Part shown: piece after piece, positions 56,169 through 64,000 of the stretch
How positions within the stretch are numbered: the first letter of the stretch is position 1
How the letters are laid out: each line of letters opens with the position of its first letter
From: Gallionella sp.
Lineage (GTDB): Bacteria; Pseudomonadota; Gammaproteobacteria; Burkholderiales; Gallionellaceae
DNA: 64,000 nucleotides
Direction: 5' to 3'
NCBI GenBank assembly: GCA_028687575.1
Contig: JAQTZW010000004.1
Location: 167,439 to 231,438 of the forward strand
Program-made: the position numbers and the translations under genes
The notes under the pieces: model-generated
Told to the model about the DNA's origin: nothing
The model's database searches: none
Seen by the model: only the letters and a program-made list of their open reading frames with translations

Positions 56169-56207
56169 GGCTGCCATTGCCCATCCTTGATGGTTGTAAT
56201 GGCAGCC
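56169..56207 (-). terminator. Hairpin after ppc
   Basis: GGCTGCCATT (56169-56178) and AATGGCAGCC (56198-56207) form a 10-bp stem with a nested CCATC/GATGG hairpin, directly after the ppc stop. There is no T run, so it is a weak or Rho-linked terminator. The remaining 56045-56168 holds nothing else recognisable. Confidence 0.4.
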
Positions 56208-56214
56208 CGTGATA

Positions 56215-58992
56215 TCAGCCACTGTTGCGCAGACCAGTCGCGATGCCGTTGATGGTCAGGTGGATGGCACGCTTGGTCAGCTCGTTGCTGTCGCCGGCGC
56301 GGTGATGTGCCAGCAGCGCCACTTGCAGATGATTGAGCGGGTCAATGTACGGCATGCGGGTCAGCAGGCTGCGAGCGAACATCGGGTTGTCCTGCAACAG
56401 TACGGTGTTGCCGGTCACGGCGAACAACATCTTGACGGTCTCTTCGCGCTCAGTGCGGATTGCGCCGAAGATGGGGTCGCGCAACGACTGATCTTCTACC
56501 AGTTCGGCATACCCTGCGGCGATGCCCATGTCGGTCTTGGAGAGCACCATGTCCATGTTGGACATCAGGCCCCGGAAGAACGTCCATTCCTTATACATCT
56601 TCTGCAATTGCTCAAGGCCCGTCTGGCCTTCGCGTTCGATGAAGCGGTTCACCGCACTGCCGAAACCGAACCAGCCCGGCAACAGGATGCGGGTGAGTCC
56701 CCAGCTGAATACCCAGGGGATGGCGCGCAGGTCTTCGATGCGGTTGGACGCCTTGCGGGCCGACGGGCGGCTGCCGATGTTGAGTTCGGCGATCTCGCGG
56801 ATCGGCGTGGCGGCGAAGAAGAAATCATTGAAGCCGGGTGTTTCGTACACCAGCTTGCGGTAGGCCGCGAAGGCATCCAGGCTCAGGGCTTCCATGATGC
56901 GGTGGAATTCCGGCATGGTGCTGTCCGCGCCGTGATGGTGCAGCAGCGTCGCTTCCAGCGTGGCGGAAACCAGCGTCTCCAGGTTGCGCTTGCCGATCTC
57001 CGGATTGGAGTATTTGCTGGAGATCACTTCGCCCTGTTCGGTGATGCGGATTTGGCCGTTCACGCTGCCCGGCGGTTGCGCCAGGATGGCCTCGTAGCTC
57101 GGGCCGCCGCCGCGACCGACGGTGCCGCCGCGACCGTGGAACAAACGCATCTCCACGCCGAACTTGTTGAATACCTTGACCAGTTCCAGCTCGGCCTTGT
57201 ACAGCTCCCAGTTGGCGGTGATGTAGCCGCCGTCCTTGTTGCTGTCCGAATAGCCCAGCATCACTTCCTGCGTGTTGTTGCGGCCAGCCAGCAGTTGGCG
57301 GTAGTAGGGGATGCTGAACAGGTCTTCCATGATCGGGCCGCAACCGCGCAGGTCGTCTATGGTCTCGAACAGCGGGATGATGTTGACGTGCAGTTGCGGG
57401 TGGTCGCCGCCTTCCAGCAGGCCGACCTGTTGCAGCATCAGCGCCAGTTCCAGCATGTCGCTGACCGAGTCGGTCTTGGAGATGATGTGGTTGGGCAGCG
57501 CTTCGCGACCGAATTCACGGTGTATCTTTGCGGCGACCTGCATGATGCGCAGTTCGCTTTGCACCCCTTCGGAATATTGTTCGAGTTCGCCGATCAGTGG
57601 CTTGCCGGCCTGCAGGGTCTGCAACAGGACTGCGCGGCGCTCCGCCTCGGAGAGGCCGAGGTAGGTGTCCGTGATGCCGCCGTGTGTCAGCAGTTCGGCT
57701 ACGGTCTGCTCGTGTATCGCGCTGTGCTGGCGCATGTCCAGCGGTGCCAGGTGAAAGCCGAATACCTCGACGGCGCGGCGCAGATTGGCCAACCTGCCAT
57801 GCGCCAGATAGAGCGCGCCGTGGCTCAGCAGCGACTCGATCAGCACGTCCAGATTGGCGATGAAATCCTGCGGGGTGGCATAAGGTTCGGCATCCGGGTC
57901 TACCGGGCGCAGGTGCGCGATGTCGTGGCCCAGCTTCCTGGCGGTGGCCGACAGGCGCGAATAGATCAGGATCAGCGCGCGGCGGTAGGGTTCGTCCTCG
58001 CGGCTCACAGCGGTGTCGTGCGAAGCATCGGCCAGCGCGCGCAACTCGTCGCTGACATCGGTCAGGCGGATGGTCAGGCTCAGCCGGGTGCCGAGTACAT
58101 GCGTTTCGTTCAGGTAGTACTCCAGCGCCACCGAGGAGTGCTGCTCAACGGCTGCGTTCATCACGTCATGTGTGACGAACGGATTGCCATCGCGATCGCC
58201 GCCTATCCAGCTGCCCACGCGCAGGAACGGTGGGATTTTGATGCCCTGACCGTAACGGCTTTCCAGTTCGCGTTCCAGATCGGCGTACACGCCCGGAATT
58301 TCTTTCAGAAAGGTGTAGCGATAGAACTCCAGACCGTTCTTGATCTCGTCGCGCACCGTCAGTTTTGCGGTACGCAGCATGCGTGTCTGCCACAGGATCA
58401 GCACGAAGCGGCGCAACGCAATCTCGTTGTCAGCCAGCTCTTGCGGTGTCATGTCCATGCGATCGCGCAGGGACATCAGGCTGGAGATGATCAGGTGACA
58501 ATCCAGCGTGCTCTTGCGTTGCACTTCGGTAGGATGGGCGGTCAGGACCGGTGAGATCAGCGCGCTGTCGAGGAAGGCTTGTAGGGATTCCTTGCTGACG
58601 GGCTTCTGTTCCAGGCGATCCAGTGCCAGTTTCAGGCTGCCGTTCTTGGGTGTGCTGCCTGCCTTGAGATGGGCGCGATGGCGGCGGTTGTGGTGCAAGT
58701 CCTCAGCGATGTTGGAAAGCTGCGAAAAGTAGCTGAAGGCACGCACCACGGCCAGTGCTTCAGAAGTAGAGAGGCTGTCCAGCAGCTTTTCCAGCTGAAT
58801 GCGGTCATGACTATCCTGCGTCTTGCGGAACTGCACCGCCGAGCGGCGCACGTTTTCTACCAGTTGAAAGGTTGCTTCGCCATCCTGTTCGCGTATCGTG
58901 TCGCCGAGGATGCGGCCCAGCAGGCGCACGTCATCGCGCAAGGGCAGATCCTTGCTGGAAAGATCGGATGGGGCAAAAAGTAGATTCGTCAT
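56215..58992 (-). CDS. ppc: Phosphoenolpyruvate carboxylase
   Basis: Fixes bicarbonate onto PEP to give oxaloacetate, the main anaplerotic step, 925 residues from ATG 58992. Catalytic segments are intact: LTAHPTEVQRKSTLD, GSWIGGDRDGNPFVTHDV, GYSDSNKDGGYITANW, MRLFHGRGGTVGRGGGP, and the C-terminal RNSG. An upstream in-frame GTG (59055) would add 21 residues. No ribosome-binding site is seen before the ATG; a 16-bp palindrome lies there instead. Divergent from hemC. Confidence 0.97.
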   Translation of the reverse strand: MTNLLFAPSDLSSKDLPLRDDVRLLGRILGDTIREQDGEATFQLVENVRRSAVQFRKTQDSHDRIQLEKLLDSLSTSEALAVVRAFSYFSQLSNIAEDLHHNRRHRAHLKAGSTPKNGSLKLALDRLEQKPVSKESLQAFLDSALISPVLTAHPTEVQRKSTLDCHLIISSLMSLRDRMDMTPQELADNEIALRRFVLILWQTRMLRTAKLTVRDEIKNGLEFYRYTFLKEIPGVYADLERELESRYGQGIKIPPFLRVGSWIGGDRDGNPFVTHDVMNAAVEQHSSVALEYYLNETHVLGTRLSLTIRLTDVSDELRALADASHDTAVSREDEPYRRALILIYSRLSATARKLGHDIAHLRPVDPDAEPYATPQDFIANLDVLIESLLSHGALYLAHGRLANLRRAVEVFGFHLAPLDMRQHSAIHEQTVAELLTHGGITDTYLGLSEAERRAVLLQTLQAGKPLIGELEQYSEGVQSELRIMQVAAKIHREFGREALPNHIISKTDSVSDMLELALMLQQVGLLEGGDHPQLHVNIIPLFETIDDLRGCGPIMEDLFSIPYYRQLLAGRNNTQEVMLGYSDSNKDGGYITANWELYKAELELVKVFNKFGVEMRLFHGRGGTVGRGGGPSYEAILAQPPGSVNGQIRITEQGEVISSKYSNPEIGKRNLETLVSATLEATLLHHHGADSTMPEFHRIMEALSLDAFAAYRKLVYETPGFNDFFFAATPIREIAELNIGSRPSARKASNRIEDLRAIPWVFSWGLTRILLPGWFGFGSAVNRFIEREGQTGLEQLQKMYKEWTFFRGLMSNMDMVLSKTDMGIAAGYAELVEDQSLRDPIFGAIRTEREETVKMLFAVTGNTVLLQDNPMFARSLLTRMPYIDPLNHLQVALLAHHRAGDSNELTKRAIHLTINGIATGLRNSG

Positions 58993-58993
58993 A

Positions 58994-59009
58994 TTTTTTA
59001 CGTAAAAAA
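58994..59009. repeat. 16-bp perfect palindrome in the ppc/hemC gap
   Basis: TTTTTTACGTAAAAAA is self-complementary. It ends two bases before the ppc start codon and occupies the place of its ribosome-binding site, in the 79-bp divergent promoter region. It could be an operator shared by both genes. Confidence 0.7.
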
Positions 59010-59024
59010 GCGCGGCTGGCTCCG

Positions 59025-59033
59025 TGATAGAAT
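59025..59033 (+). promoter_or_regulatory. Extended -10 promoter of hemC
   Basis: TGATAGAAT has a TGn extension and the -10-like TAGAAT (59028-59033), 38 bases before the hemC ATG. No clear -35 is visible. Confidence 0.5.
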
Positions 59034-59071
59034 GCGCCGCGTAATTAATCACCAAGAATTCAGGAAATCAG

Positions 59072-60061
59072 ATGAGTCCAGCTTCTGCAACACCTTCGTC
59101 GCTCGCACCAGCTTCTTCAACCTCGACTTCTCCAACACCTTTGGCCCGTCTGGTCATCGCTTCTCGCGAAAGCGCGCTGGCCATGTGGCAAGCGGAACAC
59201 ATTCGGGACAGACTGCGCGCATTATATCCACAAACCGAGGTCAGTATCTTGGGAATGACGACGCAGGGCGATCAAATACTTGATGTGACGCTTTCCAAAA
59301 TCGGCGGAAAAGGCTTGTTCGTCAAGGAATTGGAAACGGCACTGGAAGATGGTCGCGCCGATCTGGCGGTACATTCATTGAAGGATGTGCCTATGGTGAT
59401 GCCGGAAGGTTTCGTCTTGTCGGCCATCGGTGAGCGCGAAGACCCGCACGATGCTTTCGTCTCCAACGACTACGACAATCTGGATGCATTGCCTGCGGGC
59501 AGCGTGGTGGGTACTTCCAGTCTGCGTCGCGAGAGTCAGTTGCGTGCGCGCTTCCCGCATCTGGTCATCCAGCCGCTGCGCGGCAATGTGCAGACCCGTC
59601 TGCGCAAGCTCGACGAAGGCCAGTATGCCGCGATCATTTTGGCTGCTGCCGGCCTGAAGCGTCTGGGTTTGTCCAGCCGCATACGCGGCATCATCTCCAG
59701 CGAGGACAGCCTGCCGGCAGTGGGTCAGGGCGCGCTGGGCATCGAATGCCGTGCCGACCGCGCCGATGTGATCGCCGCGCTGCAACCACTGCATCACGCG
59801 CCGACCGCAGCCTGCGTGTTCGCCGAACGGGCGATGAGCCGCCGGCTGGCGGGCAGTTGCCAGGTGCCGCTGGGCGGCTTTGCCGAAGTGCAGGGCGACA
59901 GCTTGCGCATGCGAGGTTTCGTCGCCAGCCCGGACGGCGTGCGCATGGTGCGTGCCGAAGCCGCCGGCAATATCAATGATCCCGAGACGCTCGGGCAGCG
60001 CATCGCCGACGAACTGCTGGCGCAGGGTGCGGGCGAGATCCTTGCTGCACTGAACGACTGA
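59072..60061 (+). CDS. hemC: Hydroxymethylbilane synthase (porphobilinogen deaminase)
   Basis: Joins four porphobilinogens into hydroxymethylbilane, 329 residues. A Ser/Thr/Pro-rich N-terminal tail of about 23 residues precedes the usual start [18 protein letters not shown]. Conserved segments are [34 protein letters not shown] and the cofactor-attaching Cys in [19 protein letters not shown] is well placed for ATG 59072. First gene of hemC-hemD-hemX-hemY. Confidence 0.96.
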   Translation: MSPASATPSSLAPASSTSTSPTPLARLVIASRESALAMWQAEHIRDRLRALYPQTEVSILGMTTQGDQILDVTLSKIGGKGLFVKELETALEDGRADLAVHSLKDVPMVMPEGFVLSAIGEREDPHDAFVSNDYDNLDALPAGSVVGTSSLRRESQLRARFPHLVIQPLRGNVQTRLRKLDEGQYAAIILAAAGLKRLGLSSRIRGIISSEDSLPAVGQGALGIECRADRADVIAALQPLHHAPTAACVFAERAMSRRLAGSCQVPLGGFAEVQGDSLRMRGFVASPDGVRMVRAEAAGNINDPETLGQRIADELLAQGAGEILAALND

Positions 60062-60080
60062 GGCGCAGCGCGCCTGCGTC

Positions 60081-60857
60081 ATGTCAGCCGAGAATCTGCC
60101 CTTGTCGGGTTTGAAGGTGCTGGTCACCCGGCCACGCGATCAGGCGATGCCGCTGGCGCAGGCGATTGCGTCGGCGGGCGGTGTGCCGCTGTTGTTCCCG
60201 CTGCTCGATATTGCGCCGGCACAGGATCAGCAGGCGTTGCAGCGCCAGATGGCGCATCTGCCCGGATGTGATCTGGCCATCTTCATCAGCCCGAATGCAG
60301 TCAGCTACGGTATGGCAGCAATCGAATCGGCGGGTGGTTTGCCCGCCGGCGTGAAGGTCGCCACGGTGGGGCAGGGCAGCGCGAAAGCCCTGCGCGCGGC
60401 GGGTGTCGCCCAGGTCATTGCGCCGACCGAACGATTCGACAGCGAAGGGCTGCTGGCCTTGCCCGAATTGCAGCAGATTGCCGGTTGGCGGGTGATGATT
60501 TTTCGCGGTGACGGAGGGCGCGAGCTGCTGGGCGATACGCTGAAATCCCGTGGCGCAGCGGTCGAGTATGTCACCTGCTACCGTCGCAGCAAGCCGCAGC
60601 AGTCTGCCGCAGACCTGTTGGCAATGTTGCCCGACGCGCTCACCGTGACCAGCAGCGAGGCGCTCGGCTACTTGTGGGCGATGCTGGATGCGTCCGCGCA
60701 ACATGCGATGTGCGATACGCCGTTGTTCGTGCCACATCCGCGTATCGCCGCACTGGCCGATGCGCAGGGCTGGCGGCAGGTACATCAGACGGGGGCGGGA
60801 GATGAGGGTTTGCTGGCGGCATTGAAGGACTGGGCGAGAGCGAGGGGGGATGCGTGA
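60081..60857 (+). CDS. hemD: Uroporphyrinogen-III synthase
   Basis: Cyclises hydroxymethylbilane with inversion of ring D, 258 residues. Low-conservation family, but the pattern is present: LKVLVTRPRDQAMPLAQAI, FISPNAVSYGMAAIE, VATVGQGSAKALRAAGVAQV, IFRGDGGRELLGDTLKSRGA and VTSSEALGYLWAML. It sits between hemC and hemX; ATGA overlaps hemX (60854-60857). Confidence 0.92.
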   Translation: MSAENLPLSGLKVLVTRPRDQAMPLAQAIASAGGVPLLFPLLDIAPAQDQQALQRQMAHLPGCDLAIFISPNAVSYGMAAIESAGGLPAGVKVATVGQGSAKALRAAGVAQVIAPTERFDSEGLLALPELQQIAGWRVMIFRGDGGRELLGDTLKSRGAAVEYVTCYRRSKPQQSAADLLAMLPDALTVTSSEALGYLWAMLDASAQHAMCDTPLFVPHPRIAALADAQGWRQVHQTGAGDEGLLAALKDWARARGDA

Positions 60858-61978
60858 GCGATAAAGTCACACCGGATGGCCATACCACAGGCGTGCCCGA
60901 CGCACAGGCCGAACAGGTGTCGTCTCCTGCGCACAAGTCTTTCATCGGTGATCTGTTCGTCAGGATGAGCATTACGCAAATGACGCTGGCCTTGCTGGTG
61001 GCGATCTTCGTTTGGCAATGGTTGGACGGACATAGAGAAATCAGCGACATGCGCCGCGAACTGGCTGAGAAGATCGCCGAGATGGATGGATCGAGCAAGG
61101 CGAATGCTATCCTGATCGCTGAAAATCAGGCGGAAGTGCGCTCACTCTCAGCCAAGCTGCTCAAGCTGGAATCCTATTACGACGAGATGCAAAATCAGCG
61201 TACCGCGCTGGAGACGCTGTATAACAACCTGTCTATCAGTCGCGACGAGACCGCACTGGCCGATGTCGAGCAACTGCTGCTGATCGCCGGACAGCAACTG
61301 GAATTGCTGGGCAACGTGAAGGCGGCGCTGATTGCGATGGAAAGTGCCGATGCCCGTCTGCAGCGCATGGACAGGCCGGCTTTCAATGGGCTGCGACTCT
61401 CCATCGGTCAGGACATAGACAAATTGCGCGCATTGCCCAAGGTGGATATTCCCGGCATCGATATGCAGATCAATCGGCTGCTGGCGGCGATGGATGACCT
61501 GCCACTGATAGATCACCAGCGGCAGGTTCGCAAGGAGACTGCACAGGCCACGACCCCAAGCGCGGAGGAGTCGAGTTGGAACAAGGCGTTGCACGCCGTC
61601 TGGCGCGAAGTCCGGTTGCTGGTGCGCGTGGAGGATACCGGCCTTAGGCAGATTCCGTTGTTGCCTCCCAAGGAAGAATTTTTCCTGCGCGAGAACATGA
61701 AGATGCGATTGATGCTGGCGCGGCTGGCGATGATGTCGCACGACGAAACCAGCTACCGTCAGGAGATCAAGACTGCACAACTCTGGACGCGGCGTTTCTT
61801 TGATGCCAAATCGCCGGAGGGGCAGCGCATGCTTCAGGAACTCGACAAGCTGGCCAGCGCCAGTATCCGTATAGACCTGCCCGACATCAGCCCTAGTTTG
61901 CAGGCGGTGCGTACCTATCGCCTGAGTCATGAAAGTTCGCCTGATGTAAACAGTGGTCACCATAAGGCCGTGCGATGA
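60854..61978 (+). CDS. hemX: HemX-like membrane protein
   Basis: 374 residues. A cytosolic N-terminus of ~35 residues, one membrane segment (about 36-57, MTLALLVAIFVWQWL), then a long periplasmic part starting with a coiled coil (AEKIAEMDGSSKANAILIAE onward) and helical repeats. It resembles proteobacterial HemX. The old uroporphyrin methyltransferase label for HemX is doubtful: no SAM-binding motif is seen. It overlaps hemY by ATGA. Confidence 0.88.
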   Translation: MSDKVTPDGHTTGVPDAQAEQVSSPAHKSFIGDLFVRMSITQMTLALLVAIFVWQWLDGHREISDMRRELAEKIAEMDGSSKANAILIAENQAEVRSLSAKLLKLESYYDEMQNQRTALETLYNNLSISRDETALADVEQLLLIAGQQLELLGNVKAALIAMESADARLQRMDRPAFNGLRLSIGQDIDKLRALPKVDIPGIDMQINRLLAAMDDLPLIDHQRQVRKETAQATTPSAEESSWNKALHAVWREVRLLVRVEDTGLRQIPLLPPKEEFFLRENMKMRLMLARLAMMSHDETSYRQEIKTAQLWTRRFFDAKSPEGQRMLQELDKLASASIRIDLPDISPSLQAVRTYRLSHESSPDVNSGHHKAVR

Positions 61979-62694
61979 AATACCTGGTCTCCATCCTGGT
62001 GCTGTTCGCTTTGGCTGTCGCGCTGAGTACCCTGTTGCAGAACGGTGCCTATGTGCTGTTGGTCTATCCACCCTATCGCATTGAACTGTCGTTGCGACTG
62101 TTCGTCCTGCTGCTGTTGGCAACCTTCGGGCTGGTCTACTGGCTCACACAGATGTTCTATCTCGCGGTGCGCCTGCCCGAACTGGCGCACAAGATGCGGC
62201 TGGAGCGCGCCCAGCATAAGGCCCGCAAATTGTTGGACATCGCCCTGTCCAGCTTCTTCGAGGGACGTTACGCGGAAGCGGAAAAGGCGGCGGCGCGGGC
62301 CATCAAGATGGGCGAGACTTCCGCGCTGTATCCCATCGTCGCGGCGCGCGCGGCGCATGAGTTGGCCGCCATCGAACGGCGCGACGCCTACATGTCGGCG
62401 GTCGGCGACCGCACGGCGGGCGAAACCACCATGCGCTTCATGACCGCTGCCCGCTTCAAGCTGGATCAGCACGACCCGCAGGGCGCGCTCAAAGACCTGC
62501 AAACCCTGCGCGAGAGCGGCATGAAACTCCATTCCGGCGCATTGTCCATGGAACTCAAGGCGCAACAGGAAGCCGGCAACTGGGATGGCGTGCTGGAAGT
62601 GCTGGCGCAACTGGAAAAACGCAAGGCCATAGATGCCCCGCTGGCCGACCGCATCCGCCGCCACGCGCTGGCCGAAAAGGGCAGACAGGGGTAG
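61975..62694 (+). CDS. hemY: HemY-like protein, short form
   Basis: 239 residues against about 390-400 in typical proteobacterial HemY. Two TM segments (about 5-24 and 42-64) and the family region LERAQHKARKLLDIALSSFFEGRYAEAEKAAARAIKMG are present, with about two TPR-like repeats. The gene stops after IRRHALAEKGRQG, where family members continue with more TPR units. This could be a natural truncation or a real short variant. It ends the hemCDXY run. This HemY is unrelated to protoporphyrinogen oxidase. Confidence 0.85.
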   Translation: MKYLVSILVLFALAVALSTLLQNGAYVLLVYPPYRIELSLRLFVLLLLATFGLVYWLTQMFYLAVRLPELAHKMRLERAQHKARKLLDIALSSFFEGRYAEAEKAAARAIKMGETSALYPIVAARAAHELAAIERRDAYMSAVGDRTAGETTMRFMTAARFKLDQHDPQGALKDLQTLRESGMKLHSGALSMELKAQQEAGNWDGVLEVLAQLEKRKAIDAPLADRIRRHALAEKGRQG

Positions 62695-62721
62695 GTTGCC
62701 GGATTCACCCTGCCTGCCTGG

Positions 62722-63144
62722 TCACCAGTCAAACCGTCCCAGCCAGACGGCGATGCCGGCGGCGAGTGTTAGTGCGAGCGAGAGCCGGAAGGCATTGCGG
62801 GTCGCGGGTTGTACTTGTGCTTCTTCGCGTTGTTCCGGGATTTGCGCCCGCTCTTGTTTGCGCTGCATCAGTGCGAAATAGATCAGTTGCGAGATCACCA
62901 GCAGTCCCAGCGGCACTAGCACCCACGCCGTGGCCAGCGCCAGCCCCATGCCACTGAACAGGGTCAGCAGCGAACTGACGAAAAGAAAGCGCGTGATCAT
63001 GGGGTCTTCAGGTGTGCCGGTGATTCCTTCCAGTACGCGATCCATCAGTGCCGGCTCGCGGGCTTTGTGGAAGGCGATGCCGCTGCCGACGATCCACAAC
63101 ACGCCAAAGCCGCGCAACAACCATTCCAGCAGGGTTTCAAGCAT
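62722..63144 (-). CDS. Small membrane protein of unknown function
   Basis: 140 residues with about four hydrophobic segments (about 5-24, 52-70, 72-90 and 118-136) and a charged stretch between the last two (QRKQERAQIPEQREEAQVQP). GGGAG lies six bases before ATG 63144. It faces hemY convergently across 27 bases. No family recognised. Confidence 0.65.
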   Translation of the reverse strand: MLETLLEWLLRGFGVLWIVGSGIAFHKAREPALMDRVLEGITGTPEDPMITRFLFVSSLLTLFSGMGLALATAWVLVPLGLLVISQLIYFALMQRKQERAQIPEQREEAQVQPATRNAFRLSLALTLAAGIAVWLGRFDW

Positions 63145-63166
63145 CAGATGCTCCCGGACAGAGTTC

Positions 63167-63197
63167 GTAGAGTGGACAACGCGCCGCGTTGCCCACC
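63167..63197 (+). repeat. REP-like palindrome 1
   Basis: GTAG is followed by the imperfect palindrome GTGGACAACGCG-CC-GCGTTGCCCAC. A GTAG-headed hairpin is the layout of REP elements moved by RAYT proteins. No RAYT gene is in the window. Confidence 0.65.
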
Positions 63198-63243
63198 GGA
63201 TTGATGACGTTCCAATTTGCGTTTACTTCGCGTGCGTAGTTTC

Positions 63244-63270
63244 GTAGGTGTGATTAGCGTAGCGTAATCG
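63244..63270 (+). repeat. REP-like palindrome 2
   Basis: GTAG followed by GATTAGCGTAGCGTAATC, an imperfect palindrome. It faces REP-like element 3 in inverted order, as in a BIME pair. Confidence 0.65.
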
Positions 63271-63285
63271 CGCGAATGGCATACC

Positions 63286-63314
63286 TCCGATTACGCTGTG
63301 CTAATCGGAGCTAC
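63286..63314 (-). repeat. REP-like palindrome 3 (inverted copy of 2)
   Basis: Ends in CTAC. Its core CGATTACGCTGTGCTAATC is the reverse complement of the core of element 2, matching at 17 of 19 positions. It lies directly downstream of the cassette-like gene. Confidence 0.65.
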
Positions 63315-63327
63315 TCGGGCTGCCGGG

Positions 63328-63855
63328 TTAGCCATCGGAGTCTTCAAAACGGCAGCCACGAAGCTCGCCAAACTCAAAGAAGGCATCGAGTACCGCTTCA
63401 CGGTCCATGGGATTGAAGAATCGAAAGGTGCTGCCATACGATGCAGGTGCTTCAAATGGGGCATGTTCATACAGATGCCCAATGCCCCACTTAGAGCGAA
63501 CGCGGCCACCTTCGGTAACGATGCCAATGTGCCTGAACTGGTCTCCGTCGAGGTAGGCGATGAGAACCCCGGGACTTTGCGACTCAGACTCCACGAGATA
63601 GCCGCGCTCAGCCAAAAAATGAATGAACTGCGTGCTCGCGTGGACATCGTCGGGACAGCGACAGGCCATTGCGAAGTAATTGGGGTCGGTTGCGATACCG
63701 AGAGCAAACATGACGCAGTTGTACAGCCGATTGTCGTTTGCGTTCGTGAGCGCCTCTATGGTGTGCGGTATAACTGTACGCGCAGCCTCAATTTGCGCTT
63801 GGTGCGAAGCAACATCGTTACTGTCTGTGATTTCCTGAAGGCGGGTTCGGAGCAT
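63328..63855 (-). CDS. Unknown protein, possible NlpC/P60-like fold, cassette-like
   Basis: 175 residues, no signal peptide. C47 in LYNCVMFALG and H109 in FRHIGIVTEGGRVRSKWG recall the Cys-His order of papain-like NlpC/P60 domains (inference; no close family recognised). The start ATG is 17 bases after a candidate attC right core, with no ribosome-binding site, a layout typical of integron gene cassettes. REP-like elements follow its stop codon directly. Confidence 0.65.
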   Translation of the reverse strand: MLRTRLQEITDSNDVASHQAQIEAARTVIPHTIEALTNANDNRLYNCVMFALGIATDPNYFAMACRCPDDVHASTQFIHFLAERGYLVESESQSPGVLIAYLDGDQFRHIGIVTEGGRVRSKWGIGHLYEHAPFEAPASYGSTFRFFNPMDREAVLDAFFEFGELRGCRFEDSDG

Positions 63856-63871
63856 AGCGCTGGCTTGAGAC

Positions 63872-63955
63872 GGCTAACGAATAGCGTTTATCTGCCGCCC
63901 CACCCAAACTAATTACATCCGCTGAACTATCGGCGGCGGATAAACCTTGTTGGAC
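63872..63955 (-). other. Candidate attC-like recombination site
   Basis: Read on the minus strand: GTCCAAC (63949-63955, fits RYYYAAC), then the arm GTTTATCCGCCGCC, a ~32-base centre, the partner arm GGCGGCAGATAAAC (one mismatch in the 14-bp inverted repeat), and GTTAGCC (63872-63878, one off GTTRRRY). Length 84 bp and the nested double-hairpin order match attC, but the inner spacers (3 and 7) are irregular. No integrase gene is in the window. Confidence 0.45.
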
Positions 63956-64000
63956 TGAACCTATCGGAGAGCGGAACCTATGGGGATTGTAAGGTTTTGC

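Noticed and set aside
56209..58554. 781-codon open frame opposite ppc
   Set aside because: Antisense shadow of ppc; the translation is rich in Gln/His/Arg/Val and lacks any domain.

Overview
The window looks like a chromosomal segment of a betaproteobacterium. I infer the order Nitrosomonadales, possibly near Gallionellaceae, from gene order only: ahcY - small holin-like membrane gene - metF behind an SAH riboswitch, hemA-prfA-prmC-grxD, an algZ/algR-type pair beside argH, and hemC-hemD-hemX-hemY divergent from ppc. Genes are densely packed, with many 4-bp ATGA overlaps. No search was run, so family names rest on motifs and overall resemblance.

Layout. 1-4.5 kb (minus): 5' part of prfC, tRNA-Phe with promoter and terminator, groES-groEL behind a sigma-32-type promoter, and a nitronate monooxygenase-like flavoprotein. 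4.7-10.8 kb: bioA-dacB (plus); ubiD and two LpxL-like acyltransferases (minus). 10.8-16.2 kb (plus): the methyl cycle (metK, ahcY, metF) with an HD-GYP protein between metK and ahcY. 16.2-23.0 kb (plus): trhP, a PP-loop ATPase, a KTSC protein, a YhiN-like flavoprotein, pepD, a small unknown and an MFS carrier.

23.0-29.0 kb is the main accessory region. It holds a five-gene minus-strand unit whose products are all predicted to be exported: an outer-membrane-barrel-like protein, a small secreted protein, a protein with seven 17-residue repeats, and two paralogous four-cysteine proteins. Just upstream is a decayed insertion sequence with 25-bp terminal inverted repeats. I do not recognise this exported set as a described system, and it is the best candidate for something new.

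29.0-34.0 kb (plus): cytochrome bc1 (petABC), an extra small c-type cytochrome and a TctD/TctE-like two-component pair. 34.0-40.3 kb: an asparagine-synthase-like amidotransferase, then a minus run of a DUF4124-retropepsin protein, a methyltransferase, a YlqF-type GTPase, RsuA-like, YchJ-like and YaeQ-like proteins. 40.4-47.5 kb: hemA-prfA-prmC-grxD, argH, and an AlgZ/AlgR-like pair. 47.5-52.6 kb: a glycine-zipper lipoprotein, then a CBS-histidine kinase plus dual-receiver regulator behind a strong candidate Pho box, followed by a PlcP-like phosphoesterase and a GT4 glycosyltransferase. That last pair resembles the phosphate-starvation lipid-remodelling module. 52.6-62.7 kb: a large MHYT-PAS-GGDEF-EAL protein, ppc, and hemCDXY with an unusually short hemY. 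The right edge (62.7-64 kb) carries a small membrane protein, three REP-like palindromes, and a cassette-like gene preceded by an attC-like site.
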